Shown here: piece after piece, positions 35,830 to 46,628 of the stretch
How positions within the stretch are numbered: position 1 is the stretch's first letter
Layout: each line of letters starts with the position of its first letter
Assembly: GCF_040183065.1 (NCBI RefSeq)
Contig: NC_091120.1
Location: 20,913,208-20,977,207 of the forward strand
Direction of reading: 5' to 3'
Length of the DNA stretch: 64,000 bases
Source of the DNA: Periplaneta americana
Taxonomy: Eukaryota > Arthropoda > Insecta > Blattodea > Blattidae
Made by a program: the position numbers and the translations under genes
Notes under the pieces: model-generated
Database searches by the model: none
The model's input: the letters and a program-made list of their open reading frames with translations, nothing else
What the model was told of the DNA's origin: nothing

Positions 35830-36033
35830 ATGCCGAGAGCAAGAAAAGTCGTCATGGCTATCATGAAGCCCCTTCGCTGCTACGGCAGCGAAGGGCTAAC
35901 GAAATTTACGATTTTACAATCATTGAAATTAGATGCTAGTGTAAAATTTCGACGAAACATTGATACAGTTTTGAAAAAATGCATTCAAGAAGGCATCATA
36001 CGGAAACAGGGGGTCCGGTACTTCGCAATGTAA
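35830..36033 (+). CDS. Small basic protein, possible linker-histone (H15)-like winged helix
   Basis: A 67-codon frame opens MPRARKVVMAIMKPLRCYG and ends IIRKQGVRYFAM. The spacing of VxxAIxxL, a central IL..L, K-R-x-x-I-x-x-x-L-K-K, a Gly, and a final aromatic strand follows the H15 winged-helix pattern, and the N-terminus is Arg/Lys-rich. Linker histones and sperm-type H1/protamine-like proteins use this fold to bind DNA; that reading is inference. The frame closes in GCAAT-GTAAGT, an excellent splice donor, so a further exon is possible. An 11-bp-stem hairpin sits in the coding region (35869-35897). Part of the 5' end is duplicated at 36146-36206. I prefer the ATG at 35830 because upstream is LINE sequence. 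Confidence 0.35.
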   Translation: MPRARKVVMAIMKPLRCYGSEGLTKFTILQSLKLDASVKFRRNIDTVLKKCIQEGIIRKQGVRYFAM

Positions 36034-36145
36034 GTAACTCGGATTACATGTTCAATTTACCAGTTTCTTTATACGCAAAATGTAGACAATAGAACAGGCA
36101 GTATATGTTTCAGACGGCAGTGACAGTATCACTAGGCAACGGCCA

Positions 36146-36210
36146 AACCTTTAGCTGCCATATTTGAGAGATGCCAAGAGGAAGGAAAGTTGTGGCTGGC
36201 ATCATTAAGG
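36146..36210 (+). pseudogene. Truncated duplicate of the H15-like ORF start
   Basis: CCTTTAGCTGCCATATTTG and a following ATG reading MPRGRKVVAGIIKGF parallel 35806-35870 (TTTTAGCAGCCATATTTG, MPRARKVVMAIMK). After about 14 codons the homology stops and the 60-bp minisatellite begins. The frame stays open through the array to 37121 because the period is a multiple of three. Confidence 0.55.
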
Positions 36211-38640
36211 GCTTCGTTTTGATCACCCGACTTTCCGCCCAGCGCTACATTGACTGTCAGGTGCAAACAAACTTCGTCTGGATCACCCGACTTTCTTCCC
36301 ATAGCTACATTGACTGTCAGGTGCAAACAAACTTCGTCTGGATCACCCGACTTTCTTCCCATAGCTACATTGACTGTCAGGTGCAAACAAACTTCGTCTG
36401 GATCACCCGACTTTCTTCCCATAGCTACATTGACTGTCAGGTGCAAACAAACTTCGTCTGGATCACCCGACTTTCCTCCCATAGCTACCCTGACTGTCAG
36501 ATGCAAACAAACTTCGTTTTGATCACCCGACTTTCCGCCCAGCGCTACATTGACTGTCAGGTGCAAACAAACTTCGTCTGGATCACCCGACTTTCTTCCC
36601 ATAGCTACATTGACTGTCAGGTGCAAACAAACTTCGTCTGGATCACCCGACTTTCTTCCCATAGCTACATTGACTGTCAGGTGCAAACAAACTTCGTCTG
36701 GATCACCCGACTTTCCTCCCATAGCTACCCTGACTGTCAGATGCAAACAAACTTCGTTTCGATCACCCGACTTTCCGCCCAGCGCTACATTGACTGTCAG
36801 ATGCAAACAAACTTCGTCTGGATCACCCGACTTTCCTCCCATAGCCACATTAACTGTCAGGTGCAAACAAACTTCGTTTTGATCACCCGACTTTCCGCCC
36901 AGCGCTACGTTGACTGTCAGATGCAAACAAACTTCGTCTGGATCACCCGACTTTCCTCCCATAGCTACATTGACTGTCAGGTGCAAACAAACTTCGTTTT
37001 GTTCACCCGACTTTCCACCCAGCGCTACATGACTGTCAGGTGCAAACAAACTTCGTTTCGATCACCCGACTTTCCACCCAGCGCTACATTGACTGTCAGG
37101 TGCAAACAAACTTCGTTTTGATCACCCGACTTTCCGCCCAGCGCTACATTGACTGTCAGGTGCAAACAAACTTCGTTTTGATCACCCGACTTTCCACCCA
37201 GCGCTACATTGACTGTCAGGTGCAAACAAACTTCGTTTTGATCACCCGACTTTCCGCCCAGCGCTACATTGACTGTCAGGTGCAAACAAACTTCGTTTTG
37301 ATCTCCCGACTTTCCGCCCAGCGCTACATTGACTGTCAGGTGCAAACAAACTTCGTCTGAATCACCCGACTTTCCTCCCATAGCCACATTGACTGTCAGG
37401 TGCAAACAAACTTCGTTTTGATCACCCGACTTTCCACCCAGCGCTACATTAACTGTCAGGTGCAAACAAACTTCGTCTGGATCACCCGACTTTCTTCCCA
37501 TAGCTACATTGACTGTCAGGTGCAAACAAACTTCGTCTGGATCACCCGACTTTCTTCCCATAGCTACATTGACTGTCAGGTGCAAACAAACTTCGTCTGG
37601 ATCACCCGACTTTCTTCCCATAGCTACATTGACTGTCAGGTGCAAAAAAACTTCGTCTGGATCACCCGACTTTCCTCCCATAGCTACCCTGACTGTCAGA
37701 TGCAAACAAACTTCGTTTCGATCACCCGACTTTCCGCCCAGCGCTACATTGACTGTTAGGTGCAAACAAACTTCGTTTTGATCTCCCGACTTTCCGCCCA
37801 GCGCTACATTGACTGTCAGGTGCAAACAAACTTCGTTTCGATCACCCGACTTTCCGCCCAGCGCTACATTGACTGTCAGGTGCAAACAAACTTCGTTTCG
37901 ATCACCCGACTTTCCACCCAGCGCTACATTGACTGTCAGGTGCAAACAAACTTCGTTTTGATCACCCGACTTTCCGCCCAGCGCTACATTGACTGTCAGG
38001 TGCAAACAAACTTCGTTTTGATCACCCGACTTTCCACCCAGCGCTACATGACTATCAGGTGCAAACAAACTTCGTTTTGATCACCCGACTTTCCGCCCAG
38101 CGCTACATTGACTGTCAGGTGCAAACAAACTTCGTTTTGATCACCCGACTTTCCACCCAGCGCTACATTGACTGTCAGGTGCAAACAAACTTCGTTTTGA
38201 TCACCCGACTTTCCGCCCAGCGCTACATTGACTGTCAGGTGCAAACAAACTTCGTTTTGATCACCCGACTTTCCACCCAGCGCTACATGACTATCAGGTG
38301 CAAACAAACTTCGTTTTGATCACCCGACTTTCTGCCCAGCGCTACATTGACTGTCAGATGCAAACAAACTTCCTTTCGATCACCCGACTTTCCTCCCAGC
38401 GCTACATTGACTGTCAGGTGCAAACAAACTTTGTTTTGATCACCTGACTTTCCGCCCAGCGCTACATTGACTGTCAGGTGCAAACAAACTTCCTTTCGAT
38501 CACCCGACTTTCCGCCCAGCGCTACATTGACTGTCAGGTGCAAACAAACTTCGTTTTGATCACCCGACTTTCCGACCAGCGCTACATTGACTGTCAGGTG
38601 CAAACAAACTTCGTTTTGATCACCCGACTTTCTGCCCAGA
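36200..38640. repeat. 60-bp minisatellite, about 40 copies
   Basis: Units read GACTGTCAGGTGCAAACAAA then CTTCGTYTKGATCACCCGAC then TTTCNNCCCA-TAGC or GCGC-TACATT. Two main variants alternate in blocks: one with TCTGGATC and TCCCATAGC, the other with TTTTGATC or TTTCGATC and GCCCAGCGC. Three units have a 1-bp deletion (near 37029, 38048, 38287). Since 60 is 3 x 20 and most frames lack stops, frames of 300-350 codons stay open on both strands. I treat these as by-products. Confidence 0.97.
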
Positions 38641-38689
38641 GTTAGAGAACAGCTACATTACCAGCCTAATAGTTCGTGGAATTTCGCGT

Positions 38690-38832
38690 AACATATTCAC
38701 GTCATCCGCATAAACAAGCAGCGGATGTAATCTGTTCAATTCCAAACACTCTGTTTTCCTGGACTTCCCTAATGGCATATTCTAGAGCAAAGTTAAAAAG
38801 GAAAGGTGATATTGCATCTCCTTATTTTACCG
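38690..38832 (-). mobile_element. LINE family A internal fragment
   Basis: Matches the YADD-region DNA of the A copy at 5410-5540 on the same strand (CACGTCATCCGCATAAACAAG; ATATTCTAGAGCAAAGTTAA). Only about 140 bases remain. Confidence 0.75.
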
Positions 38833-39142
38833 TGTAAGTCATAAGCTAATCGCGGGTGATTCGCGCATTAAAGTTGGCAGGTCTGTAATTTAACACAAAC
38901 TGATGGCAACAAACTTGCAGCAGCGACCTCCTTTCGATACGACTCATCTCTTGTCCGCACAGTAGGCCTATAGTATGACAGACATTGCTAATTGTCTGTG
39001 GGTCAAAAACAAATTTTTATTGTCATCTTAATAGAACACTTTGTTTCAATGCATTATTGGAGTACTGGTTGTTATGCACAGCTAATTTCATGGAGGTCTA
39101 TAACATACCAGTTTATTAAAAAAACACTTAAATCTTACAGTA
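38833..39142. other. No gene seen
   Basis: Spacer before a palindromic MITE. Nothing recognisable. Confidence 0.4.
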
Positions 39143-39373
39143 GGGGAGAGTCGGGTAGTATCGGACATCGGGTAATATCGGACAGTGAGTTTCTTTCATC
39201 TACCTTACGATGATAGTATCTGATTGACATGGCTACGTTTCTGTGATGTCGCATAGAGAAACGTAACCATGTCATTCAGGTACTACCATATGGTGGTACA
39301 TGAAAGAAACGCACTGTCCGATAATACCCGATGTCCGATACTACCCGATGTCCGATACTACCCGACTCTCCCC
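39143..39373. mobile_element. Palindromic TA-flanked MITE, 231 bp
   Basis: It starts GGGGAGAGTCGGGTAGTATC and ends with the complement. The two halves pair along most of their length (CGGACATCGGGTA; GACATGG-TACGTTTC), so the whole element is a near-palindrome. TA flanks it (39141-39142, 39374-39375). The first eight bases match the pogo-like element at 41079, which suggests it is mobilised by related transposases. Confidence 0.85.
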
Positions 39374-39540
39374 TAAGTTGAATTTATTTATCGTCATTTC
39401 TGTAAAGAAGTTGCAACTAATCGTAGGAATTTCCTCAAATCCGCTGTTACTTCTCCCGTTCCTGGTATAATAAAAGAGAAGAATATGGGCCACAGACAAG
39501 ACGGTGCACCATTTCCCAATCCATTAATGGCACATATTTA

Positions 39541-41076
39541 GGGTATCAACAGTAACATGAGTTGCTGCCAGGAAGTCAAAAGGAGGATAGCAATGGCAAA
39601 GGAAGGTTTTAATAGAAAAAGGAGCATCTTCTGCGGTCCTCTGGAGAAAGAACTAAGGAAGATACTAGTTAAGCGCTTTGTGTGGAGTGTGGCATTGTAA
39701 GGGGCAGAAACATGAACATTACGACAAAGTGAAGAGAAGCTATTAGAAGCACCCACACAACAGGCAGCGAAGTTCCAGATGACGCCGAGATCTAGTAGGC
39801 TCTGAGGATGGTGTGATGAAGCACCGAAACAGCTGTAAGCCGCACATGCTGACACAATTAACACGAGTAAGATCGCCATTTAATCAATTATTTATATTCA
39901 ACAATATGAAATATACAAACACACTAAAACACACCCTGATCAAATTCTCAACACACAGATCAATTTCAGAACACACACACTATTTGACACCACACTTCGA
40001 CACTTTTCAACAATCTAACGCACCCACACAACAGGCAGCGAAGTTCGAGATGACGCCGAGATCTAGTAGGCTCTGAGGTTGGTGTGAAGAAGCACTGAAA
40101 CAGCTGTAAGCCTCACATGCTTACACAATTAACACGAGTAAGATCACCATTTAATCAATTATTTATATTCAAGTGTTAAAAGTAGTGTACGAAAGATTTA
40201 ACATGGCCTATTAGAAGTATTTGAAATGTGGATATGGAGAAGAATGGAGCGTGTGAAATAGACAGACGGAATAAGAAATGAAGGTGTGTTGAAAAGAATG
40301 GGTGAAGAAAGAATATTATGTTGAAACTGATCAGGTAGAGAGAAAGATATTGGTTGGGTCACTGGCTGAGAAGAAACTGCCTACTGAAAGATGCACTGGA
40401 AGGAATTGTGAACGGGAGAAGAGCTCGGGGCAGAAGAAGATATCACATGATAGATGACATTAAGATATATGGATCACCTAAGCGGAGACTAAGAGGAAGG
40501 CAGAAAATAGGAAAGATTGGGGAAAACTGGGTTTGCAGTGAAAGATCTGCCCTTGAAGGCAGAACACTATGTAGTAATGGCACATATGGACTCGTTCATT
40601 GGACTTACGGCAAAAGTGAGTCAGGAAGAAGGGTATCAACAGTAACATGTGTTGGTGCCAGGAAATCAAAAGGAGGATAGCAATGGCAAAGGAAGGTTTT
40701 AATAGAAAAAGGAGCATCCTCTGCGGTCCTCTGGAGAAAGAACTAAGGAAGATACTAGTGAAGCGCTTTGTGTGGAGTGTGGCATTGTAAGGGGCAGAAA
40801 CATGAACATTACGGCAAAGCGATTAGAAGCATTTGAAATGTGGAATGGAGAAGAATGGAGCGTGTGAAATGGACAGACGGAATAAGAAATGAAGGTGTGT
40901 TGAAAAGAGTGGGTGAAGAAAGAATATTATGTTGAAACTGATCAGGAATAGAGAAAAGTATTGGTTGGGTCACTGGCTGAGAAGAAACTGCCTACTGAAA
41001 GATGCACTGGAAGGAATTGTGAACGGGAGAAGAGCTCGGGGCAGAAGAAGATATCACATGATAGATGATATTAAGA
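39541..41076 (+). mobile_element. LINE family C, two tandem partial copies
   Basis: The C tail appears twice in a row: 39541-40620 (interrupted 39750-40207) and 40630 onward. Each starts GTATCAACAGTAACATG and runs through SCCQEVKRR-like, RMERVKW-like and GHWLRRNCLLKDALEGIVN peptides. The second copy continues past two inserted DNA elements to about 44010. All frames are broken. Confidence 0.75.
39750..40207. mobile_element. Retroposed insert with internal duplication
   Basis: Flanked by a 10-bp duplication CTATTAGAAG (39740-39749, 40208-40217) inside LINE C. The insert carries the segment CACCCACACAACAGGCAGCG...AACACGAGTAAGATCGCC twice, about 271 bases apart. It resembles a LINE 3' region, but no coding domain was identified. 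Confidence 0.6.
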
Positions 41077-41078
41077 TA

Positions 41079-42766
41079 GGGGAGAGTTGAGTAATTTGTA
41101 CCGTTGCCTAAATTGTACCACCATCTTGAAAATTAGTTCCTTGATAAGTGTTGCCATATACGTCAAACATTGCGAACTACATCTATAAACATGCCATTTT
41201 ATGAGAGACGAAGCCTGTGGGTTGTGTTGTGCAGACGTGAAGTGAAAAAACTTGTTTTAGATAGTTTCAATCTAGTTTTTGCGTTACATGGCTACAACAA
41301 TTAATTCCGGAAGGTAAGTGAAAATCCACAATGCTATATATTATTTAAAATTAAATTTATATGTTGTAATTGTCATTAAGTTACAGACTTCTGTTAGAAA
41401 CCGTTAACCCTTTCCAGCCCAAATTAAATTGAAAATTAAAAAAAAATATGTCGACATGAAGGAGAAACGCTGCCCGATAGTGTTCTATTTCGGGATTTCA
41501 GGGGTGCCAGCTATCTTAAATTAACTAAGAATATGGCTATGATAACATATGGAGTCATTTGGCATTTTACATGCATTCTCAGAGCAGGGAATGTGTATGA
41601 TGCCATATGGAATCATTGGGCTGGAAAGGATTAAGCAGCAAGAATTTAACAAAGAAAACATTGCGAGGTTGCGTATTTTGTACCGGATTCAGTTGCCTAT
41701 AATGTACCGGTACAATATAGGGAATTTTCATTATAAATGTTTCAAATTATAGTGACGTATGAAGAAAAACATACCCAAGCCTAATTTAAATCAGCAATTA
41801 TAATTTATTTACTTCTAATCATTTCAATATGAATATAATACTGTAATATTTATTTTTAGGAAATAAAACACATTCAATTCTGAATTTAAAATTAGTCTTA
41901 TCAGACTTTCATTACATATAATAAAAATTACCGTGACATAAAAATAGCATAGCTTAAACACACTAAATTATGCATTTAGAATTTAATCGAATAATTTCCA
42001 CATTTCATATTCTGGCGTTTTTAAGTTTCTTCCCCTGTAACAAATTATAATTGCATTTTACATTAATTCCAGAATGGCAAAGAAGCTTCAATACGGGACA
42101 TGGTCACAGGATGCACTAAGTCCTGCTGTTGCTGCATATACGAATGACGATCATGGAATAAATGAATGTGCCCGAATGTGCAATGTACCTAAGTCTACAA
42201 TAAGAAGAATGCGAAAAACAAAAACGTAGTTGCTAATGGAGGTGTGAAATCGTTTGGAAGAACCACAGTATTTTCGGCAGAAATTGAAAATGAACTTGAA
42301 AATCACATTCTGAAGTTTGAAGAAATGATGTTTAGATTAACTCCAACAGATGTTAGGAAACTTGCTTTTGATATAGCTCAGAAAAATGGACTGCCACATC
42401 ATTTCAATCAGTAAAAAAATTCTTCTGTACTAACTGCAAGTGAAAATAAATAAAATTGTTTGTGCAAAAAATGTATGTGGTACAATTTAGGAACCCAATG
42501 GTACAATTTATGAAACCAGTTGCCTAATTTGTACTCATTGCAGACATTTAGAAAACTGAACCTAATGAATTTATGTTAACTTCAAATAAACTAAACTTTT
42601 TAGGAAATTCTTCCCAACATACTATATCCATTTTTGTCTGGAAATGTAGCAAAAAAATGGTTACCGTAAACCGATAAAAGGGGGCGATTGAAATAATTCA
42701 ACAGTTGTCAGTTAAAATTAGAAAAAATGAAATGTGTAAAATGGTACAAATTAGGCAACTCTCCCC
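41079..42766 (+). mobile_element. pogo-like element, 1688 bp, internally deleted
   Basis: Inverted ends are GGGGAGAGTTGAGTAATTTG and its near-complement (AAATTAGGCAACTCTCCCC). TA lies on both sides (41077-41078, 42767-42768). The neighbouring LINE C copy at 40463-40490 shows the empty site TTAAGATATATGGATCACC. Inside is the DNA-binding part of a pogo/jerky-type transposase (42074-42415) but no DDE domain. Internal copies of GGTACAATTTAGG occur near both ends. Confidence 0.85.
42074..42415 (+). pseudogene. pogo/Tigger-type transposase N-terminus (psq-like HTH)
   Basis: From the ATG: MAKKLQYGTWSQDALSPAVA then INECARMCNVPKSTIRRM, a Pipsqueak-type helix-turn-helix with the usual YG-W start and NVP-ST-R recognition helix. 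After a frameshift at about 42226 it continues VANGGVKSFGRTTVFSAEIE and LTPTDVRKLAFDIAQKNGLP, the family's second conserved block, ending HHFNQ and a stop. The catalytic DDE core of about 250 residues is absent, so it cannot transpose on its own. Confidence 0.75.
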
Positions 42767-42793
42767 TATATGGATCACCTAAGCGGAGATTAA

Positions 42794-43857
42794 GGGTCGA
42801 ATTCATAGTCGTCACTTATAAAATGAGGAAATACTTAAGTAATGAGCATTTCCTTAGCACTTATTTCAGATCGTATTGCAGAGACGCTACTCATTCATAT
42901 GCCCTGAGCATTCCCTTGACATCGAAAGAAATATGGCACATGGCTAGACGTGAGCGCTTTCCTACATTTAATTGTTTTCCAGCGCCTTCAAATTGTTAAA
43001 TCAGCATTATTGTCATACACAAATACAGAAGTAAATATTATAGAGCTAAAAATTATACAAGATGTCCAGAAAGCATTTTACAGAAAAGAAAGAAGTGAGC
43101 TAAGATAACTAGTTATGAAATATGGAGATATCGTCGAAAGTAAAAAAAAAATTGATAATTGTTCTCTCCAAAAGAAGAAATTGACATGGAACAAAATTGC
43201 AGTTGAGTTTAATGCAAACTCCGGAAATATTCCTGTAAGTAAATCATTTTAATTTATTTTTCAGTTGCTTTTATGCTAAACAAAGTGGAAAAGATATAAT
43301 TACGCAAATTTTAACAGCTTATTCCTTGGGTAGAATACAAACGAAAATGCAAATGACATCTTTGTTGGGACGTGAATACTTTTCGAAAAAAAAAAAATGC
43401 CACTTAAATCTACCTGAAATGCTGCTGTATCATAAGATTTCAAAGCAACCAGTACTTTCAGCAGTGGCGAAATCGGTAGGCCTCATGGTTGTGTTGTGAA
43501 TTGAAATGAGAGACACCAGAATATTCACAACAGTGTTCTTGTCGAAATGGTATCTCCTCTTAAATTGTTGATCATTATATATCTTTAAAGGGTTTTCCAT
43601 ATCTCTGATATATCTTTTGCTTGCCGGAACTCATTTTCATTTTAATTACAGAACTCAATAAATTAAATTAAATCATAATCATCATCTATTGTATACCGAA
43701 TCAGCTGATTAAAATGCCTATGAGGAAACGCTTGAGTAAGTGACAAGCTACCTTATTTGAATAAGTGTTCACTTCAGTGGGATTTATGAATTGGAAATTA
43801 TTATAAGCAACTGCTTAAGTGTTTCCTTACGATAAGTGTTGACTATGAATTCGGCCC
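42794..43857 (+). mobile_element. PIF/Harbinger-like element with Myb/SANT remnant
   Basis: Ends GGGTCGAATTCATAGTC and GACTATGAATTCGGCCC are inverted complements. TAA is duplicated (42791-42793, 43858-43860). The empty site GAGACTAAGAGG is preserved at 40489-40500. A 3-bp TAA target is the PIF/Harbinger signature, and the interior codes a Myb/SANT-like domain, which these elements carry as their second protein. No nuclease ORF was found. Confidence 0.8.
43073..43240 (+). pseudogene. Myb/SANT-like DNA-binding domain fragment
   Basis: The frame reads RKHFTEKERSELR, a stop, LVMKYGDIVESKKKIDNCSL, then KKLTWNKIAVEFNANSGN. Basic-aromatic start, ENKK-type linker and TW-x-x-I-x-x-EFN are the Myb/SANT (zeste-like) pattern. 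It ends at CCT-GTAAGT, a splice-donor match. The in-frame TAA and short length make it a remnant. Confidence 0.6.
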
Positions 43858-44015
43858 TAAGAGGAAGCTAGAAAATAGGAAAGATTGGGGAAAACTGGGT
43901 TTGCAGTGAAAGGTCTGCCCTTGACAGCAGAACACTATGTAGTAATGGCACATATGGACTCGTTCATTGGACTTACGGCAAAAGTGAGTCAAGAAGAAGG
44001 AACTTCCAAGGTAAC
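43858..44015 (+). mobile_element. LINE family C, 3' end of second copy
   Basis: Continues the interrupted copy: GGAAAGATTGGGGAAAACTG, GTCTGCCCTTGACAGCAGAA and ATGGCACATATGGACTCG match 40504-40630. This is followed by about 430 bases (44016-44452) with no recognisable gene. Confidence 0.75.
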
Positions 44016-44565
44016 AAGCGGCAAGTAGACAGCTTTGCCATCCCGTGTGATAACATCAACTGTATATCGTGAAAGTGCTTCGTTATCTCATATTTTAATG
44101 TACGATGGAATGTATTCAGACTTTGGAAGGGTTAACTAATATAAAAACTTCATTGGTAGGTAGCGTTATACAGCAAGTTACTGCTTACTGCTTGTTCCTG
44201 GCATATGTCTAATATTTAAACCGCAGTCATTACATTACACTGCACTCCTTACTATCTCATGCAGATCAATTATCACTTGCCGAACTTCCTGGCTTTATTA
44301 ATGCATTTGCTCTCTCAAATGCTGCCATGCTTCCGTTGCTAACTGCAGAGTACGTTATTCAGCATACACATGTGGAAGTGCAAAAGGCTGCAGATCTCAC
44401 ATTTTTTACATTTATAATTCATTATTTAAAGACATGTTACCACAAAGTTACACAGGGTGTTAAAAAAAGGTGTCATATTTTTACAGGAATTAGTAAAGAT
44501 CGAAAATAGAAAACAAAATTTCTTATAAAAATGTGTCCGGAAAGAAATATCTATTGAGATATGGG

Positions 44566-46351
44566 GCTTCCAAATTAAATTTTCCACTTCAAAATGACCA
44601 GAGGAAAAATGTCAACAAACAAAAATGTCCAGAGCAAAATTTCCAAGCGAAAAGTCCAGTATAAAAAAATCCTCATTAAAAATGCCCATTAATAACTTAA
44701 ATGAATCCATAATTGAAAAAAAAATTCCATTACATATTTTTTTAAAGAAGCAGTAACTAGGAGAATAAAAATTGGAGATTTATCCTTCGAAGAGGTGGAA
44801 AAATTCAAATATCTTTGAGCAACAGTAACAAATATAAATGACACTCGGGAGGAAATTAAACGCAGAATAAATATGGGAAATGCGTGTTATTATTCCGTTG
44901 AGAAGCTTTTGTCATCTAGTCTGCTGTCAAAAAATCTGAAAGTTAGAATTTATAAAACAGTTATATTACCGGTTGTTCTGTATGGTTGTGAAACTTCGAC
45001 TCTCACTTTGAGAGAGGAACAGAGATTAAGGGTGTTTGAGAATAAGGTTCTTAGGAAAATATTTGGGGCTAAGAGGGATGAAGTTACAGGAGAATGGAAA
45101 AAGTTACACAACGCAGAACTGCACGCATTGTATACTTCACCTGACATAATTAGGAACATAAAATCCAGCCGTTTGAGATGGGCAGGACATGTAGCACGTA
45201 TGGGCGAATCCAGAAATGCATATAGAGTGTTAGTTGGGAGGCCGGATGGAAAAAGACATTTGGGGAGGCCGAGACGTAGATGGGAAGATAATATTAAAAT
45301 GGATTTGAGGGAGGTGGGATATGATGATAGAGACTGGATTAATCTTGCAGATCATAGGGACCAATGGCGGGCTTATGTGAGGGCGGCAATGAACCTCCGG
45401 GTTCCTTAAAAGCCAGTAAGTAAGTAAGTAACTAGGAGAAAGACTACAATGCAAAATGTTTTATTGAGATTGCTAAGCGACGTACCAAATTTTAAATCAA
45501 GAGTGACAGGAAAGCTGAAATTATACGTTGACAAAAAAGGAGAAACATTCTAGTACACAATGGCTTTTCATATCACTTTCATTGTATTGTATTGTATTTA
45601 TTAACATTCCATGGTATTCATACATGCTTACAGCTAGAATATTGAACAAGTAAAAAAACTTAATATTATTATAAAATCTTAATTTATAGTCACAGTCTAG
45701 ATGAAATATATACAGACGAGATTTACAATATAGTCTACTAGTGCAACACAAAGTTTTAGTATCAATTTCATGAAGTGTTATTGAATGTCATGAATTCACC
45801 TACAGAATAGAAGGCGTGAGAAATTAGGTACCGGTACTTCTTTAATTTGGCCCTAAATAATTTTATGTTTTGAGTTTCATTTTTTATATCTACAGGGAGG
45901 CTATAAAAATTTTTACTGCCATATAACGCACTCCTTTTTGATAGCACGACAGACTTGCCGATGGAGTATGAAAGTCATTTTTTGACGTGTATTTATGCTA
46001 TGAACTGTTGAATTAGTTAACAAGTTTTCACGATTACATACGAGGAAGATTATTAATGAAAAGATATACTGACAAGCCATGGGCAAAGGAGCAAAAATGG
46101 TAATAAATTCTATTGGAGGTGTGTGGAAAGAAGCACCTGTGGTGCGAGATGTGTGACCAAAGCTTATATGGGTAACATACATGTAGATATTGGATATTTA
46201 ATTTATGAACATTTATATCAGTTGACATTTAATTTTACGGACATTTATGTAAGTGGATATTGTATTTGTGGACATTTAATTTTTTACGGACACTTATGTA
46301 AGTGGACATTTTGCTAGTGGACATATTGAAATGGACATTTTAACCTCCAAC
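44566..46351. mobile_element. Element with 9-bp TSD (MULE-like?)
   Basis: AGATATGGG (9 bp) flanks it at 44557-44565 and 46352-46360, and removing it rejoins the mariner inverted repeat. Both ends carry imperfect inverted copies of a TTAAA-T-TCCA motif and clusters of AAATGTCC/GGACATTT (44600-44660, 46220-46345). A 9-bp duplication plus long TIRs is typical of Mutator-like elements. No transposase was seen. It contains a LINE A insertion and a possible LINE-tail-like stretch from 45583 (TTGTATTGTATTGTATTTAT). Confidence 0.6.
44765..45426 (+). mobile_element. LINE family A, 5'-truncated, open tail frame
   Basis: A 13-bp duplication AGTAACTAGGAGA flanks it (44752-44764, 45427-45439). The frame at 44873-45409 is open for 178 codons: MGNACYYSVEKLLSSSLL, VLYGCETSTL, RLRVFENKVLRKIFGAKRDE, SSRLRWAGHVARMGESRNAY and GRPRRRWEDNIKMDLREVGY, ending MNLRVP. 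The 3' end is AAAAGCCAGTAAGTAAGTA, the typical tetranucleotide tail. It is only the C-terminus; there is no polymerase core. A frameshift lies near 44815. Confidence 0.92.
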
Positions 46352-46628
46352 AGATATGGGCCATGCTGTATTGTGGCCTATGATCGTCATTCGTTTAAAA
46401 ACACAAAACAATGGTGCATGTTTTAAGAGTGGATAATATCCCTCAACACAAGTAAACAGAGAATGTACTAAACAAAGGTCCAGGATACTACGAACTCCAT
46501 CATTCTACTTCTGTTAGTAAGTACGTACACTGGTATTCAGTGGTGTAGGGTGTCTTTCTGTTTATACACGACGGTTCACCACCACATTTTCTAAGCCTCG
46601 TGCGATAATATCTAACTCGGAGGTTTAA

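Noticed and set aside
36132..38307. Minus-strand frames of 305 and 347 codons as genes
   Set aside because: They lie wholly in the 60-bp minisatellite, are mirrored by equally long plus-strand frames, and end at 1-bp unit deletions.
42794..43857. piggyBac element at TTAA
   Set aside because: The left flank reads TTAA but the right flank and the empty site read CTAA, so the duplication is TAA, which fits PIF/Harbinger.
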